NCBI GenBank assembly: GCA_014647935.1
Contig: BMQD01000008.1
Span: 186,001-250,000, forward strand
Direction: 5' to 3'
DNA: 64,000 nucleotides
From: Planomonospora parontospora
GTDB taxonomy: Bacteria > Actinomycetota > Actinomycetes > Streptosporangiales > Streptosporangiaceae
Shown: positions 32,900-40,640 of the stretch, piece after piece
Layout of the letters: the number at the start of each line of letters is the position of its first letter
Position numbering within the stretch: position 1 is the stretch's first letter
Notes under the pieces: model-generated
What the model saw: the letters and a program-made list of their open reading frames with translations, nothing else
What the model was told of the DNA's origin: nothing
The model's database searches: none
Translations under genes and position numbers: made by a program

Positions 32900-32969
32900 G
32901 CATGGATTAAAGCGGCGTTTGCCGGTCCTGTGGGTAGTGAGCGCGCACGAAGGGACGAAACCAGGCACT

Positions 32970-33602
32970 ATGGCGATAGCGGTGGTCCCGAAGAGAGGGG
33001 TGCTGGTGGACGAGCCCGACCACCAGGTGGATGCTCCCGTGTCCGACTGGAAGCCTCCCACCTGGGACGAGGTCGTCCGGACCCACTCGGCGCGCGTCTA
33101 CCGGCTGGCCTACCGGCTGACCGGGAACGTCCACGACGCCGAGGACCTGACCCAGGAGGTGTTCGTCCGGGTCTTCAGGTCCCTGTCGAACTACACGCCC
33201 GGCACCTTCGAGGGCTGGCTGCACCGCATCACCACCAACCTGTTCCTCGACATGGCGCGGCGCAAGCAGCGGATCAGGTTCGAGGGGTTCGCCGACGACG
33301 CGGCCGAGCGGCTGCGCGGGCGCGAGCCGTCCCCCGCCCAGGTGTACGACGACACCCACCTGGACGCCGACATCCAGGCGGCGCTGGACGCGCTGGCCCC
33401 CGAGTTCCGCGCCGCCGTCGTGCTGTGCGACATCGAGGGGCTCTCCTACGAGGAGATCGCCGCGACGCTCGGCGTGAAGCTCGGCACCGTCCGCAGCCGC
33501 ATCCATCGCGGCCGGGCGCAGTTGCGAGACGCGCTGGAGCACCGCGCGCCCCGCAGCGAGCCATCCCCCCCGACCATCACCCGCGGGGAGGAGTTCGCAT
33601 GA
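32970..33602 (+). CDS. sigE: ECF sigma factor SigE
   Basis: About 210 residues with sigma region 2 ([20 protein letters not shown], then [26 protein letters not shown]) and region 4 ([40 protein letters not shown]). It controls cell-envelope stress genes with the anti-sigma factor encoded downstream. The start is uncertain: ATG 32970, or GTG 33006, which has a better AGAGAGGGG site. The stop is overlapped (ATGA) by a 44-codon ORF. Synteny methyltransferase-sigE-antisigma-htrA-tatB-mrp matches M. tuberculosis. Confidence 0.93.
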   Translation: MAIAVVPKRGVLVDEPDHQVDAPVSDWKPPTWDEVVRTHSARVYRLAYRLTGNVHDAEDLTQEVFVRVFRSLSNYTPGTFEGWLHRITTNLFLDMARRKQRIRFEGFADDAAERLRGREPSPAQVYDDTHLDADIQAALDALAPEFRAAVVLCDIEGLSYEEIAATLGVKLGTVRSRIHRGRAQLRDALEHRAPRSEPSPPTITRGEEFA

Positions 33603-33733
33603 CAGACCACAGGCATTCGAAGCGACGGACCGGGACCGAGGGCGAAAGCGTGCACGCGAGACGAGGACCCGGACCGGACCCGATCACCAAGGGCGACTGC
33701 CACGACGAGCCGCTCGGCAAGGAGTCGGCATGA
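33599..33733 (+). CDS. 44-codon ORF coupled between sigE and its anti-sigma gene
   Basis: ATG 33599 overlaps the sigE stop (ATGA), and its TGA (33731-33733) overlaps the ATG of the anti-sigma gene (33730). A near-ideal GGGGAGGAG lies 5 nt before its ATG. The peptide is hydrophilic, basic in the N-terminal half (HRHSKRR) and acidic near the end, with one Cys and several His residues. No family is recognised. It may be a genuine small protein or a translational coupler tying anti-sigma synthesis to SigE. Confidence 0.65.
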   Translation: MTDHRHSKRRTGTEGESVHARRGPGPDPITKGDCHDEPLGKESA

Positions 33734-34278
33734 GTCATCTCGGAGAACGCGTTTCCGCGCTCGTCGACGGCGAGCTGAACCACCATGAGCGCGACCGCGC
33801 CCTGTCACACCTGGCCTTCTGCGCCGACTGCCGCGCCGAGGTCGACGCCGTGCGAGCGCTGAAGAGCCGGCTGCGGTCCCTGGACGGGCCGTCGATGCCG
33901 ATGGACCTGACCGTCTCGCTGCTGCGGATGGGCGAGCCCGGCGGCCCGCTGCCGCCGCGGGAGCGGCCCTTCCCCGCCCCCCGGACCTTCGGGGGGGCGC
34001 CGATCCCGAGCATGCACAGCATCGCGCCGCCGGACAACCGGCCGCGCGGCCGGGCCGGCGGAGCCCGGCGGTCACGCCGGGCGGGTTACGTGGCCGTGGG
34101 GTTCGCCTCCGCGGCGGTGGCGCTCGGCACGCTGTTCGTCGTCGGGGGCGCCGAGTCCAACCCGCGCGTGCCGCCGGTCGACATGTTCGCCAACCAGCCC
34201 GGGAGCCCCGCGAACACGGTGCACCGCGGCGGTACGGCGACGCCCGTCCCCTCGCTGACGCCGTCGCCCGCCAGGTGA
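33730..34278 (+). CDS. rseA: Zinc-finger anti-sigma factor (RseA-like)
   Basis: 182 residues. The N-terminal anti-sigma domain has the ZAS motif HLAFCADC (H-x3-C-x2-C) after LVDGELNHHERDRALSHLA. A basic Pro-rich region is followed by one transmembrane segment (RAGYVAVGFASAAVALGTLF) and a short Pro/Thr-rich extracytoplasmic tail. It should sequester SigE until redox or envelope stress. AAGGAG lies 5 nt before the ATG. A long hairpin follows directly. Confidence 0.92.
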   Translation: MSHLGERVSALVDGELNHHERDRALSHLAFCADCRAEVDAVRALKSRLRSLDGPSMPMDLTVSLLRMGEPGGPLPPRERPFPAPRTFGGAPIPSMHSIAPPDNRPRGRAGGARRSRRAGYVAVGFASAAVALGTLFVVGGAESNPRVPPVDMFANQPGSPANTVHRGGTATPVPSLTPSPAR

Positions 34279-34280
34279 TC

Positions 34281-34341
34281 CGACCGCCCGCCACCGGGCC
34301 CCCGGAGGCGTCCCGCCCCCGGAGCCGGTGGCGGGCGGTCG
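34281..34341 (+). terminator. 17-bp stem-loop after the anti-sigma gene
   Basis: CGACCGCCCGCCACCGG (34281-34297) and CCGGTGGCGGGCGGTCG (34325-34341) are perfect complements. It starts 2 nt after the anti-sigma stop and is followed by TGTTT. The remaining ~200 bp before htrA contain an AT-richer promoter-like region. Confidence 0.75.
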
Positions 34342-34545
34342 TGTTTCCGGGTTTCCGGAGTCCCGCCGGGCGGGGCGGGGTGCCGGGGTCGCGGCTCGTG
34401 CACGGCGAGTCTCCGGGATACTGGTATCCGAGGCATCCGGACGGGCAAACCGCGCTTTATGTCTCTCGTATGCAGCTCCGGGGAAGATTGCCTGGCTGCC
34501 GCCGGCGAGCGGCCTCATACGAGGCTAAGGAGTAGTGAATATCCG

Positions 34546-36141
34546 ATGACGACCGACGATCCCCGCACCCACGAGGCGCACGATGCCGAGGGACGTGCGC
34601 CGTCGGACTTCAGCGGCGGGCGGGGCCCGGCTCCGGAGTCCTCGCGGCCCGACTTCCTGCCCGCGGGCGAGACCACGGGCCCCCACGGCGGCGGGCGGCC
34701 GGGCGACGAGGGGTGGAGCCAGCTGGGGCAGCCGCCGGCGCCGGGCGGGTGGAGCCGCGAGCAGCCGGCGGCCCCGGTCGCGCAGCAGCGCCAGGAGGGC
34801 TGGGTGGACGCGCCGGAGGAGAGCGGCTGGGGTGACCCCTCGGGCCGCCCGCGCCCGGAGCCCGCGGTCGCGGGCCCGCCGTACGGACAGGCTTCCGGCC
34901 ACACGGCGGTCCTGACGGCTCCGCCGCCCCCGCCTCCGCAGGCGTTCGGCATGGGGCCCGGCTGGGCCCCGCCTCCGCCGCCCGGCGGCCCTGCGGGCGC
35001 CACGGCGGCCGCCGGGCAGCGCGGGCCGGGCACGAGGACGCTCGTCGCCCTCGCGGTGGTGATCGCGCTGCTCGCCTCGACGCTCGGCAGCGTCGGCACC
35101 TACCTCCTCACCCGGCCGAGCGGCTCGGGCGTGGACCCGTCCTACCGGATCCCCGCGGCTTCCGGCGGTTCCACCGCCCGGCCGCCGGAGTCGGTCGCGG
35201 GCGTGGCCTCCAAGGTGCTGCCCAGCGTGGTCTCCCTGGCCGTCGAGGCCGGCGGGGGCGCGGGCACCGGTTCGGGCTTCCTGATCAAGGGCGGCTACGT
35301 GGTGACCAACAACCACGTCGTCGCGGCTGCGGCGACCGGCGGGCAGATCCAGATCCAGTTCAACAACCGCAAGTCCACCGCGGCCAGGATCGTCGGCCGC
35401 GACCCCGAGTCCGACCTGGCCGTGGTCAAGCCGGACGACACCTTCGGCATGCCGGAGATCACCCTCGGCGACTCCGACAACGTGGTGGTGGGCGACCCGG
35501 TCATCGCGATCGGCTCCCCCCTCGGCCTGACCGGTACGGTCACCACCGGCATCGTCAGCTCGCTCAACCGGCCGGTCCAGGCGGGGGAGGAGAACAGCTC
35601 CGACACCACCTGGTTCAGCGCGATCCAGACCGACGCCGCCATCAACCCCGGCAACTCCGGGGGCCCGCTGGTCAACGCGCGCGGCGAGGTGATCGGCGTC
35701 AACTCGGCGATCGCCACCCTCGGCAGGCAGGTCGGCGGTCAGAGCGGCAGCATCGGCCTCGGCTTCGCGATCCCGGTCAACCACGCCCGCCGGGTCGCCG
35801 AGGAGCTGGTCACCACGGGCTCCGCGAGCAAGTCGCGGATCGGTGTGCTCATCGACCAGGCCTACCAGGGCACCGGGGTGCGGATCAGGAGCGAGGCGCA
35901 GGACGGCCAGGCGCCGGTCTCGCCCGGAGGGGCGGCGGACAAGGCGGGTCTCAAGCCCGGTGACGTCATCCTGGAGGTCAACGGCCTCACGTTGCAGGAC
36001 GGTAACGAGCTGATCGCGCTGGTCCGGGGCAGGGCTCCCGGTGACAGGCTGGAGGTCAAGTTCCAGCGGGGCGGGCAGGAGAAGACGACCACCGTGATCG
36101 TGCAGGCCGATCGCGCCACGCCCACGCCACGGCCTTCCTGA
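34546..36141 (+). CDS. htrA: HtrA/DegP-like membrane serine protease with PDZ domain
   Basis: 531 residues. A Pro/Gly-rich cytoplasmic N-terminus (~1-160), a transmembrane segment (LVALAVVIALLASTLGSVGT), then a trypsin-like domain with catalytic His in VTNNHVVA, Asp in PESDLAVVK and Ser in INPGNSGGPLVNARG, and a C-terminal PDZ domain (AGLKPGDVILEVNGLTLQDG). Envelope quality-control protease; its position after sigE and the anti-sigma gene fits the SigE stress response. AAGGAG lies 12 nt before ATG 34546, a longer spacing than usual. Confidence 0.94.
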   Translation: MTTDDPRTHEAHDAEGRAPSDFSGGRGPAPESSRPDFLPAGETTGPHGGGRPGDEGWSQLGQPPAPGGWSREQPAAPVAQQRQEGWVDAPEESGWGDPSGRPRPEPAVAGPPYGQASGHTAVLTAPPPPPPQAFGMGPGWAPPPPPGGPAGATAAAGQRGPGTRTLVALAVVIALLASTLGSVGTYLLTRPSGSGVDPSYRIPAASGGSTARPPESVAGVASKVLPSVVSLAVEAGGGAGTGSGFLIKGGYVVTNNHVVAAAATGGQIQIQFNNRKSTAARIVGRDPESDLAVVKPDDTFGMPEITLGDSDNVVVGDPVIAIGSPLGLTGTVTTGIVSSLNRPVQAGEENSSDTTWFSAIQTDAAINPGNSGGPLVNARGEVIGVNSAIATLGRQVGGQSGSIGLGFAIPVNHARRVAEELVTTGSASKSRIGVLIDQAYQGTGVRIRSEAQDGQAPVSPGGAADKAGLKPGDVILEVNGLTLQDGNELIALVRGRAPGDRLEVKFQRGGQEKTTTVIVQADRATPTPRPS

Positions 36142-36188
36142 CCAGCGCTCCGCGGGAGCGTCCGCGCGGTCGGGGGCATTAGTCTGGA

Positions 36189-36216
36189 AGCGCTCCGGGA
36201 CCCGTCCCGGAGCGCT
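36189..36216 (+). promoter_or_regulatory. 12-bp hairpin in the tatB leader
   Basis: AGCGCTCCGGGA and TCCCGGAGCGCT pair around a CCCG loop. It precedes the ribosome site of the short leader ORF by 8 nt and could terminate htrA transcription or regulate tatB. Confidence 0.5.
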
Positions 36217-36236
36217 GACCTTGAAGGGGAGGTCCG

Positions 36237-36296
36237 GTGAACCCGCGCTCGAGAAGGGCCGCATCCGCCGGGCACTCCCTCGTGCTGAGCCGCTAG
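36237..36296 (+). CDS. 19-codon leader ORF upstream of tatB
   Basis: GTG 36237 is preceded by a strong AAGGGGAGG (36224-36232) at 4 nt. The peptide MNPRSRRAASAGHSLVLSR is basic, with clustered Arg and Ser codons. Its TAG stop lies in TAGGAG, the ribosome-binding site of tatB, so ribosomes terminating here would sit on the tatB site. It may be a regulatory uORF; no homology recognised. Confidence 0.5.
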   Translation: MNPRSRRAASAGHSLVLSR

Positions 36297-36305
36297 GAGA
36301 TCGCC

Positions 36306-36680
36306 GTGTTCGGACTCGGGTGGTTTGAGGTCGCGGCACTGGTGGTCATCGCCCTGCTCGTCTTCGGGCCGGAGAAGCTCCCCCAGGCGGCCGCGCAGGC
36401 GGGCCGGACGCTGCGCAACCTGCGGCGGATGGCCAACAACGCCAAGGACGACCTCCGGGTGGGGCTGGGGCCGGAGTTCGCCGACTTCGACCCGGCGGAC
36501 CTCAACCCGAAGAACTTCGTCCGCAAGCACCTGACGGCCGACCTCGAGGACGACTGGAACGGCGCCGCCTCCGCCGCGGCGCTCGCCACGCCCGCCTACG
36601 CCCCGTCGTCGTACGCGGCCGAGGCGGCCGAGGAACTCGGTTACGGCGAGATCCCGCCGTACGACTCCGAGGCCACCTGA
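36306..36680 (+). CDS. tatB: Sec-independent translocase protein TatB
   Basis: 124 residues. N-terminal amphipathic/hydrophobic Tat signature (FGLGWFEVAALVVIALLVFG, then PEKLPQAAAQAGRTLRNLRR) with the conserved Glu8 and FGPEKLP hinge, and an acidic C-terminus. It recognises twin-arginine precursors with TatC. GTG 36306, with GGAG nearby. Followed by a bidirectional terminator. Its place after htrA matches mycobacterial gene order. Confidence 0.93.
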   Translation: MFGLGWFEVAALVVIALLVFGPEKLPQAAAQAGRTLRNLRRMANNAKDDLRVGLGPEFADFDPADLNPKNFVRKHLTADLEDDWNGAASAAALATPAYAPSSYAAEAAEELGYGEIPPYDSEAT

Positions 36681-36718
36681 GGCACGGCACAGGCCGCGGC
36701 CGCAGGCAGACACGAAAA

Positions 36719-36759
36719 GCGAAAAGGAGGCGCCCCCACCGGGGGCGCCTCCTTTTCGC
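36719..36759. terminator. Bidirectional 19-bp terminator between tatB and mrp
   Basis: A 19-bp perfect stem with core AGGAGGCGCCCCC / GGGGGCGCCTCCT, a three-base ACC loop and A4/T4 runs at the stem base, suitable for intrinsic termination from both sides. Confidence 0.92.
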
Positions 36760-36822
36760 GTGCCGTGCTCCGCCCGTGCCTCCGCGGATGCGGATGCGGA
36801 CCACGGACCGGCGGACGCCCGC

Positions 36823-37965
36823 TCAGCGGCCCCGGGTGGGGGAGATACCGAGCTGGAGGCCCTTGAGGCTGGTGGACTTCTTGCTCAGACCCGCGGCGAT
36901 GCGGTGCAGTTCGGCCGCGGCGGGAGCGTCCGGGTCGGTGAGCACGAGGGGCTTGCCCTCGTCGCCGCCCTCGCGCAGCCGCATGTCGATCGGGACCTGG
37001 CCGAGCAGCGGCACCCGGGCGCCGAGCGTGCGGGTCAGCGCGTCGGCCACGGACTGGCCGCCGCCCTCGCCGAAGACCGAGATCCGCTCGTCGCAGTGGG
37101 GGCACGGCAGCCAGGACATGTTCTCGATGACGCCGGCGATCTGCTGGTGGGTCTGCGCGGCGATCGACCCGGCCCGCTCGGCCACCTCGGCGGCCGCCTG
37201 CTGCGGGGTGGTCACCACGAGGATCTCGGCGGACGGCATGCGCTGCGCCACCGAGATCGCGATGTCGCCGGTGCCCGGCGGCAGGTCCATCAGCAGGACG
37301 TCGAGGTCGCCCCAGTAGACGTCGGCGAGGAACTGGTGCAGCGCCCGGTCCAGCATCGGCCCGCGCCACACCACCGGGGTGTTGCCCTCCGGCTTGAACA
37401 TGCCGACCGAGATGACCTTGATGTCATGCGCCACCGGCGGCATGATCATGTCCTCGACCTTGGTGGGCCGCTCGGAGACGCCCAGCATGCGGGGCACGCT
37501 GTGGCCGTAGATGTCGGCGTCCACCACGCCGACCTTGAGCCCGTTGGAGGCCATGGCGGCGGCGAGGTTCACCGTGACGGAGGACTTGCCGACGCCGCCC
37601 TTGCCGGAGGCGACGGCGAAGACGCGGGTCAGAGAACCGGGCTTGGCGAAGGGGATCTCCTTCTCCGGTCCCCGGTCGCCGCGCAGCTTGGTCTGCAGCT
37701 CCTTGCGCTGCTCGGCGCTCATGACGTCCATCTCGACCTGGACGCCGGTCACCCCGTCGACGCGCGAGACCGCGGCGGTGACGTCGCGGGTGATGGTGTC
37801 CTTCATGGGGCAGCCCGACACCGTGAGGAAGATGCCGACGCGCACCACCCCTTCGGGGGAGATGTCGACGCTCTTGACCATGTCGAGCTCGGTGATCGGC
37901 CGACGGATCTCAGGGTCGTTGACGGTCGCGAGAGCGGCCGTCACGAGTTCCGGGGTAGGTGCCAT
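36823..37965 (-). CDS. mrp: Mrp/NBP35-type Fe-S cluster carrier ATPase
   Basis: About 380 residues. N-terminal MIP18/DUF59 domain (ALATVNDPEIRRPITELDMV, TVSGCPMKDTI) and a deviant Walker A ATPase (ASGKGGVGKSSVTVNLA), VDADIYGHSVPRMLG, MDLPPGTGDIAISVAQ and the cluster-binding CPHC. It is expected to deliver Fe-S clusters to apoproteins. I chose ATG 37965 (MAPTPELVTAALATVNDPEI); an in-frame start at 38061 would add an Arg-rich, non-family extension. No clear ribosome site, so possibly leaderless. Confidence 0.92.
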   Translation of the reverse strand: MAPTPELVTAALATVNDPEIRRPITELDMVKSVDISPEGVVRVGIFLTVSGCPMKDTITRDVTAAVSRVDGVTGVQVEMDVMSAEQRKELQTKLRGDRGPEKEIPFAKPGSLTRVFAVASGKGGVGKSSVTVNLAAAMASNGLKVGVVDADIYGHSVPRMLGVSERPTKVEDMIMPPVAHDIKVISVGMFKPEGNTPVVWRGPMLDRALHQFLADVYWGDLDVLLMDLPPGTGDIAISVAQRMPSAEILVVTTPQQAAAEVAERAGSIAAQTHQQIAGVIENMSWLPCPHCDERISVFGEGGGQSVADALTRTLGARVPLLGQVPIDMRLREGGDEGKPLVLTDPDAPAAAELHRIAAGLSKKSTSLKGLQLGISPTRGR

Positions 37966-38210
37966 CGAAGTGTGGGCACGAGACCGCCACCGGTGAGGGC
38001 GACGGGGGATGCCGTCCCTCCTTGTCTGTGTGTCGTCCGGGCGTTCCTCGGGCGGGTCCATCGTATGAACCCGGGAGGCGTGCGAAGAATTCCGGGTGCT
38101 CGGTGCCGCGGAGGCGTCTTTGACGTCCTGTTACCCGCCGGGGCGGGGGTCCAGGGGCGCCTCGTCGCGCGATCCGGACAATTCGCTATGTAGATGCGTG
38201 TGCAACGTTC

Positions 38211-38216
38211 TAAGGT
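38211..38216 (+). promoter_or_regulatory. -10-like TAAGGT of the MarR gene
   Basis: TAAGGT ends 6 nt before GTG 38223. The AT-richer sequence just upstream (TATGTAGATGCG) may hold the MarR operator. Confidence 0.5.
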
Positions 38217-38222
38217 TACTGC

Positions 38223-38693
38223 GTGACCCTGACGGCGGGCGAGTCAAGAGATGCCATCGGCTCGGAGGAGCTGGAGGTCTGGCGCATGCTCCAGCGGGCC
38301 CAGGTGCGGATCACCCGGCTGCTGGAGGCGGACCTGATGGTCGCCCACGACCTGGCGCTGGCCTCCTACGACGTGCTCAACCAGCTGGCGGAGTCGCCCG
38401 GGCGGCGGCTGCGCATGAACGACCTGGCCGAGCGGGTGCTGCTCTCGCGCAGCGGCCTGACCCGGCTCATCGACCGGCTCCAGCGCGACGGCCTGGTGGA
38501 GCGGGAGGCCTGCGCCAGCGACGCGCGGGGCCTGTTCGCGGTGCTGACCGACGCCGGCGCCGACCGGCTGGCCGAGGCCGCCCCCACCTACCTGCGGGGC
38601 ATCCGCAGCCGGTTCCTGGACGTGTTCGACGAGGACGAGCTGCGCCAGTGCGCCGCCATGCTGAACAAGCTGTTCCCGGAGGCCGCCGGATAG
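38223..38693 (+). CDS. MarR family transcriptional regulator
   Basis: 156 residues with a winged helix (LRMNDLAERVLLSRSGLTRL, IDRLQRDGLVEREACASDAR, GLFAVLTDAGADRLA) flanked by dimerisation helices. MarR proteins usually repress adjacent transport or oxidative genes; the neighbours here (DUF1003 and CBS proteins, both convergent) give no obvious target, so autoregulation is likely. Leaderless-type GTG start. Confidence 0.92.
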   Translation: MTLTAGESRDAIGSEELEVWRMLQRAQVRITRLLEADLMVAHDLALASYDVLNQLAESPGRRLRMNDLAERVLLSRSGLTRLIDRLQRDGLVEREACASDARGLFAVLTDAGADRLAEAAPTYLRGIRSRFLDVFDEDELRQCAAMLNKLFPEAAG

Positions 38694-38703
38694 CGGCCGG
38701 AGA

Positions 38704-38733
38704 CGCCCCGGCGGCGCGGCTCCCGCCGGGGCG
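38704..38733. terminator. 11-bp inverted repeat between convergent genes
   Basis: CGCCCCGGCGG and CCGCCGGGGCG with an 8-nt loop, lying between the MarR gene (+) and the DUF1003 gene (-). Confidence 0.6.
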
Positions 38734-38772
38734 CCGCCGGCCGTGCTCCCGGACGGGACGGGCCCCGGCGGT

Positions 38773-39279
38773 TCAGCGGGGACCCTTCGGCCGGGCCGGA
38801 ACGGGTTCGGACGGCCCGCGCGCCTCGCGGAGATCCTCTGCCAGGTGCTGGAGCTCCGAGCGCAGGTAGTCGCGGGTGGCCACCTCGCCGAGCGCGATGC
38901 GCAGCGCGGCGATCTCCCGGGTCAGATACTCGACGTCGGCCTGGTTGCGCTCGGCGGCCCTGCGGTCGTGCTCGTTCTGGACCCGGTCCCGGTCGTCCTG
39001 CCGGTTCTGCGCGAGCAGGATCAGCGGGGCGGCGTAGGAGGCCTGGAGCGAGAGCATGAGCGTCAGGAAGATGAACGGGAAGGGGTCGAAGCGCAGGTTC
39101 TGCGGGGCGAAGACGTTCCACAGGATCCAGACCGCGACGAACACCGTCATGTAGACGATGAACCGCGCGGTGCCGAGGAAGCGGGCGATCTGCTCCGACA
39201 GCCGCCCGAACGCCTCCGGGTCGTAGTGCGGGCGCAGGCGCAGGCCCAGCTCGCGGGGCTGGTCGAGCCGTTCGGTCAC
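38773..39279 (-). CDS. DUF1003 membrane protein
   Basis: 168 residues: FLGTARFIVYMTVFVAVWIL, NVFAPQNLRFDPFPFIFLTL and MLSLQASYAAPLILLAQNRQ are the DUF1003 signature with two transmembrane segments, followed by a coiled coil (DRRAAERNQADVEYLTREIA). Function unknown. GTG 39279 overlaps the stop of the CBS-domain gene (4-nt GTGA overlap) and has GGAGGG upstream. The pair equals Rv1231c-Rv1232c in order (from memory). Confidence 0.9.
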   Translation of the reverse strand: MTERLDQPRELGLRLRPHYDPEAFGRLSEQIARFLGTARFIVYMTVFVAVWILWNVFAPQNLRFDPFPFIFLTLMLSLQASYAAPLILLAQNRQDDRDRVQNEHDRRAAERNQADVEYLTREIAALRIALGEVATRDYLRSELQHLAEDLREARGPSEPVPARPKGPR

Positions 39280-40511
39280 GGGTTCCCTCCGCGGTCCTCT
39301 TCTTCCCGCCAGTCGCCGGGAAGCAGGTGGTCGAGCACGTCGTCCACGGTGACCGCGCCGACGAGCCGGCCGGCGTCGTCGACCACGGGCACCGCCACCA
39401 GATCGTAGGTGGCCAGGTAGGACGTCACCTGTCTCAGGGTGAGGTCGGGCCTGATCGGGTCGAGCGAGTCGTCCATGACCGTGCCGAGCAGGGTGGACGG
39501 GGGCTCGCGCAGCAGCCGCTGGAAGTGCACCAGGCCGAGGAACCTGCCGGTCGGCGTCTCGACGGGCGGGCGGGTCACGTAGACCTGCGTGGCCACGGCC
39601 GGGATGTGGTCCTGCTGCCGGATGACCGCCAGGGCCTCGGCGACGGCGGCGGTCGGGGGCAGGATCAGCGGCTCGGACGTCATGATGCCGCCGGCGGTGT
39701 TCTCGGGGTAGACCAGCAGCCGCCGGACCGGCGCGGCCTCCTCGGGCTCCATCAGCGCCATCAGCGCCTCGGCCTGCTCGGGGGAGAGGTCCTGGAGCAG
39801 GTCGGCGGCGTCGTCGGGCCGCATCTCCTCCAGCACGTCGGCGGCCCGCTCCGGGTGCAGCCGGCTCAGGATGCCGATCTGGTCGCGCTCGGGGAGCTCC
39901 TCCAGCACGTCGGCCAGCCGTACGTCGTCCAGGGCGGCGGCGACCTCGGCCCGCCGCTTGTCGGACAGCGTGTGCAGGGCGCTGGCCAGGTCCGCCGCGC
40001 GCATGGTCTCGAAGGCGGCCAGCAGGCTCGCCGCGCCCTGGTCCTTCTGCACCGCGCTGAAGCCCCTGACCTCGCGCCAGTCCACGATCCTGCTCGCGCC
40101 GCGCCGCCGCAGGCCGAGCGTGCCGCCGCTCCTGGCCAGGGCGACCTTGGTGATCACCCACTCGGAGGTGCGGGTCTTCTCCATGGCGAGGTCGAGCACC
40201 GTCATGCGCTCGCCGTCGACCTCCACGGACAGGTCGAGCATCTCGCCGATGACCAGGGTCTCCGAGGCCCGCTGCTCGAACCTGCGCATGTTGAGCCGGC
40301 CGCTGAAGACCAGGGCGCCCGCCTCGACGGTGAGCACGCGGGTGATCGGGAGGAAGACCCGGCGGCGCGGCTGCATCTCCACCACCAGGCCGTGCACGTG
40401 AGGCGGGGCGGACCCGGCGACGGTCACCACCACGTCCCGCACCCGGCCGATCTGGTCCCCGGCCGGGTCGAAGACGGGAGTGCCGGCGAGCCGGGCGATG
40501 AAGATCCTCAC
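39276..40511 (-). CDS. PRC-barrel / MgtE_N / CBS domain protein
   Basis: 411 residues. N-terminal PRC-barrel-like segments (TPVFDPAGDQIGRVRDVVV), an MgtE intracellular N-domain (ALDDVRLADVLEELPERDQI, LHPERAADVLEEMRPDDAAD) and two CBS domains (GGIMTSEPLILPPTAAVAEA; LVAVPVVDDAGRLVGAVTVD). It lacks the MgtE membrane channel, so it is probably a cytoplasmic Mg/nucleotide sensor working with the coupled DUF1003 membrane protein. GTG 40511 with TACGCT 6 nt upstream (40518-40523) suggests a leaderless mRNA. Confidence 0.9.
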   Translation of the reverse strand: MRIFIARLAGTPVFDPAGDQIGRVRDVVVTVAGSAPPHVHGLVVEMQPRRRVFLPITRVLTVEAGALVFSGRLNMRRFEQRASETLVIGEMLDLSVEVDGERMTVLDLAMEKTRTSEWVITKVALARSGGTLGLRRRGASRIVDWREVRGFSAVQKDQGAASLLAAFETMRAADLASALHTLSDKRRAEVAAALDDVRLADVLEELPERDQIGILSRLHPERAADVLEEMRPDDAADLLQDLSPEQAEALMALMEPEEAAPVRRLLVYPENTAGGIMTSEPLILPPTAAVAEALAVIRQQDHIPAVATQVYVTRPPVETPTGRFLGLVHFQRLLREPPSTLLGTVMDDSLDPIRPDLTLRQVTSYLATYDLVAVPVVDDAGRLVGAVTVDDVLDHLLPGDWREEEDRGGNP

Positions 40512-40517
40512 ATTCGA

Positions 40518-40523
40518 AGCGTA
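40518..40523 (-). promoter_or_regulatory. -10-like TACGCT of the MgtE_N/CBS gene
   Basis: On the minus strand TACGCT ends 6 nt before GTG 40511; no Shine-Dalgarno. Confidence 0.5.
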
Positions 40524-40640
40524 GGCGGTGGTCCGGGACAGGGGGCCGAGGCACGCTCACATGCCGGACATTTCTTGCCCTGGCCTCCTCAGCGTGACAG
40601 CATCAAAGCTCGCAAACGGTAGTTACATGGATGGTGTCAC

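Noticed and set aside
32898..32969. sigE starting at ATG 32898
   Set aside because: It overlaps the predicted ECF -10 and lies upstream of the inferred TSS; the extra residues are not family-like.
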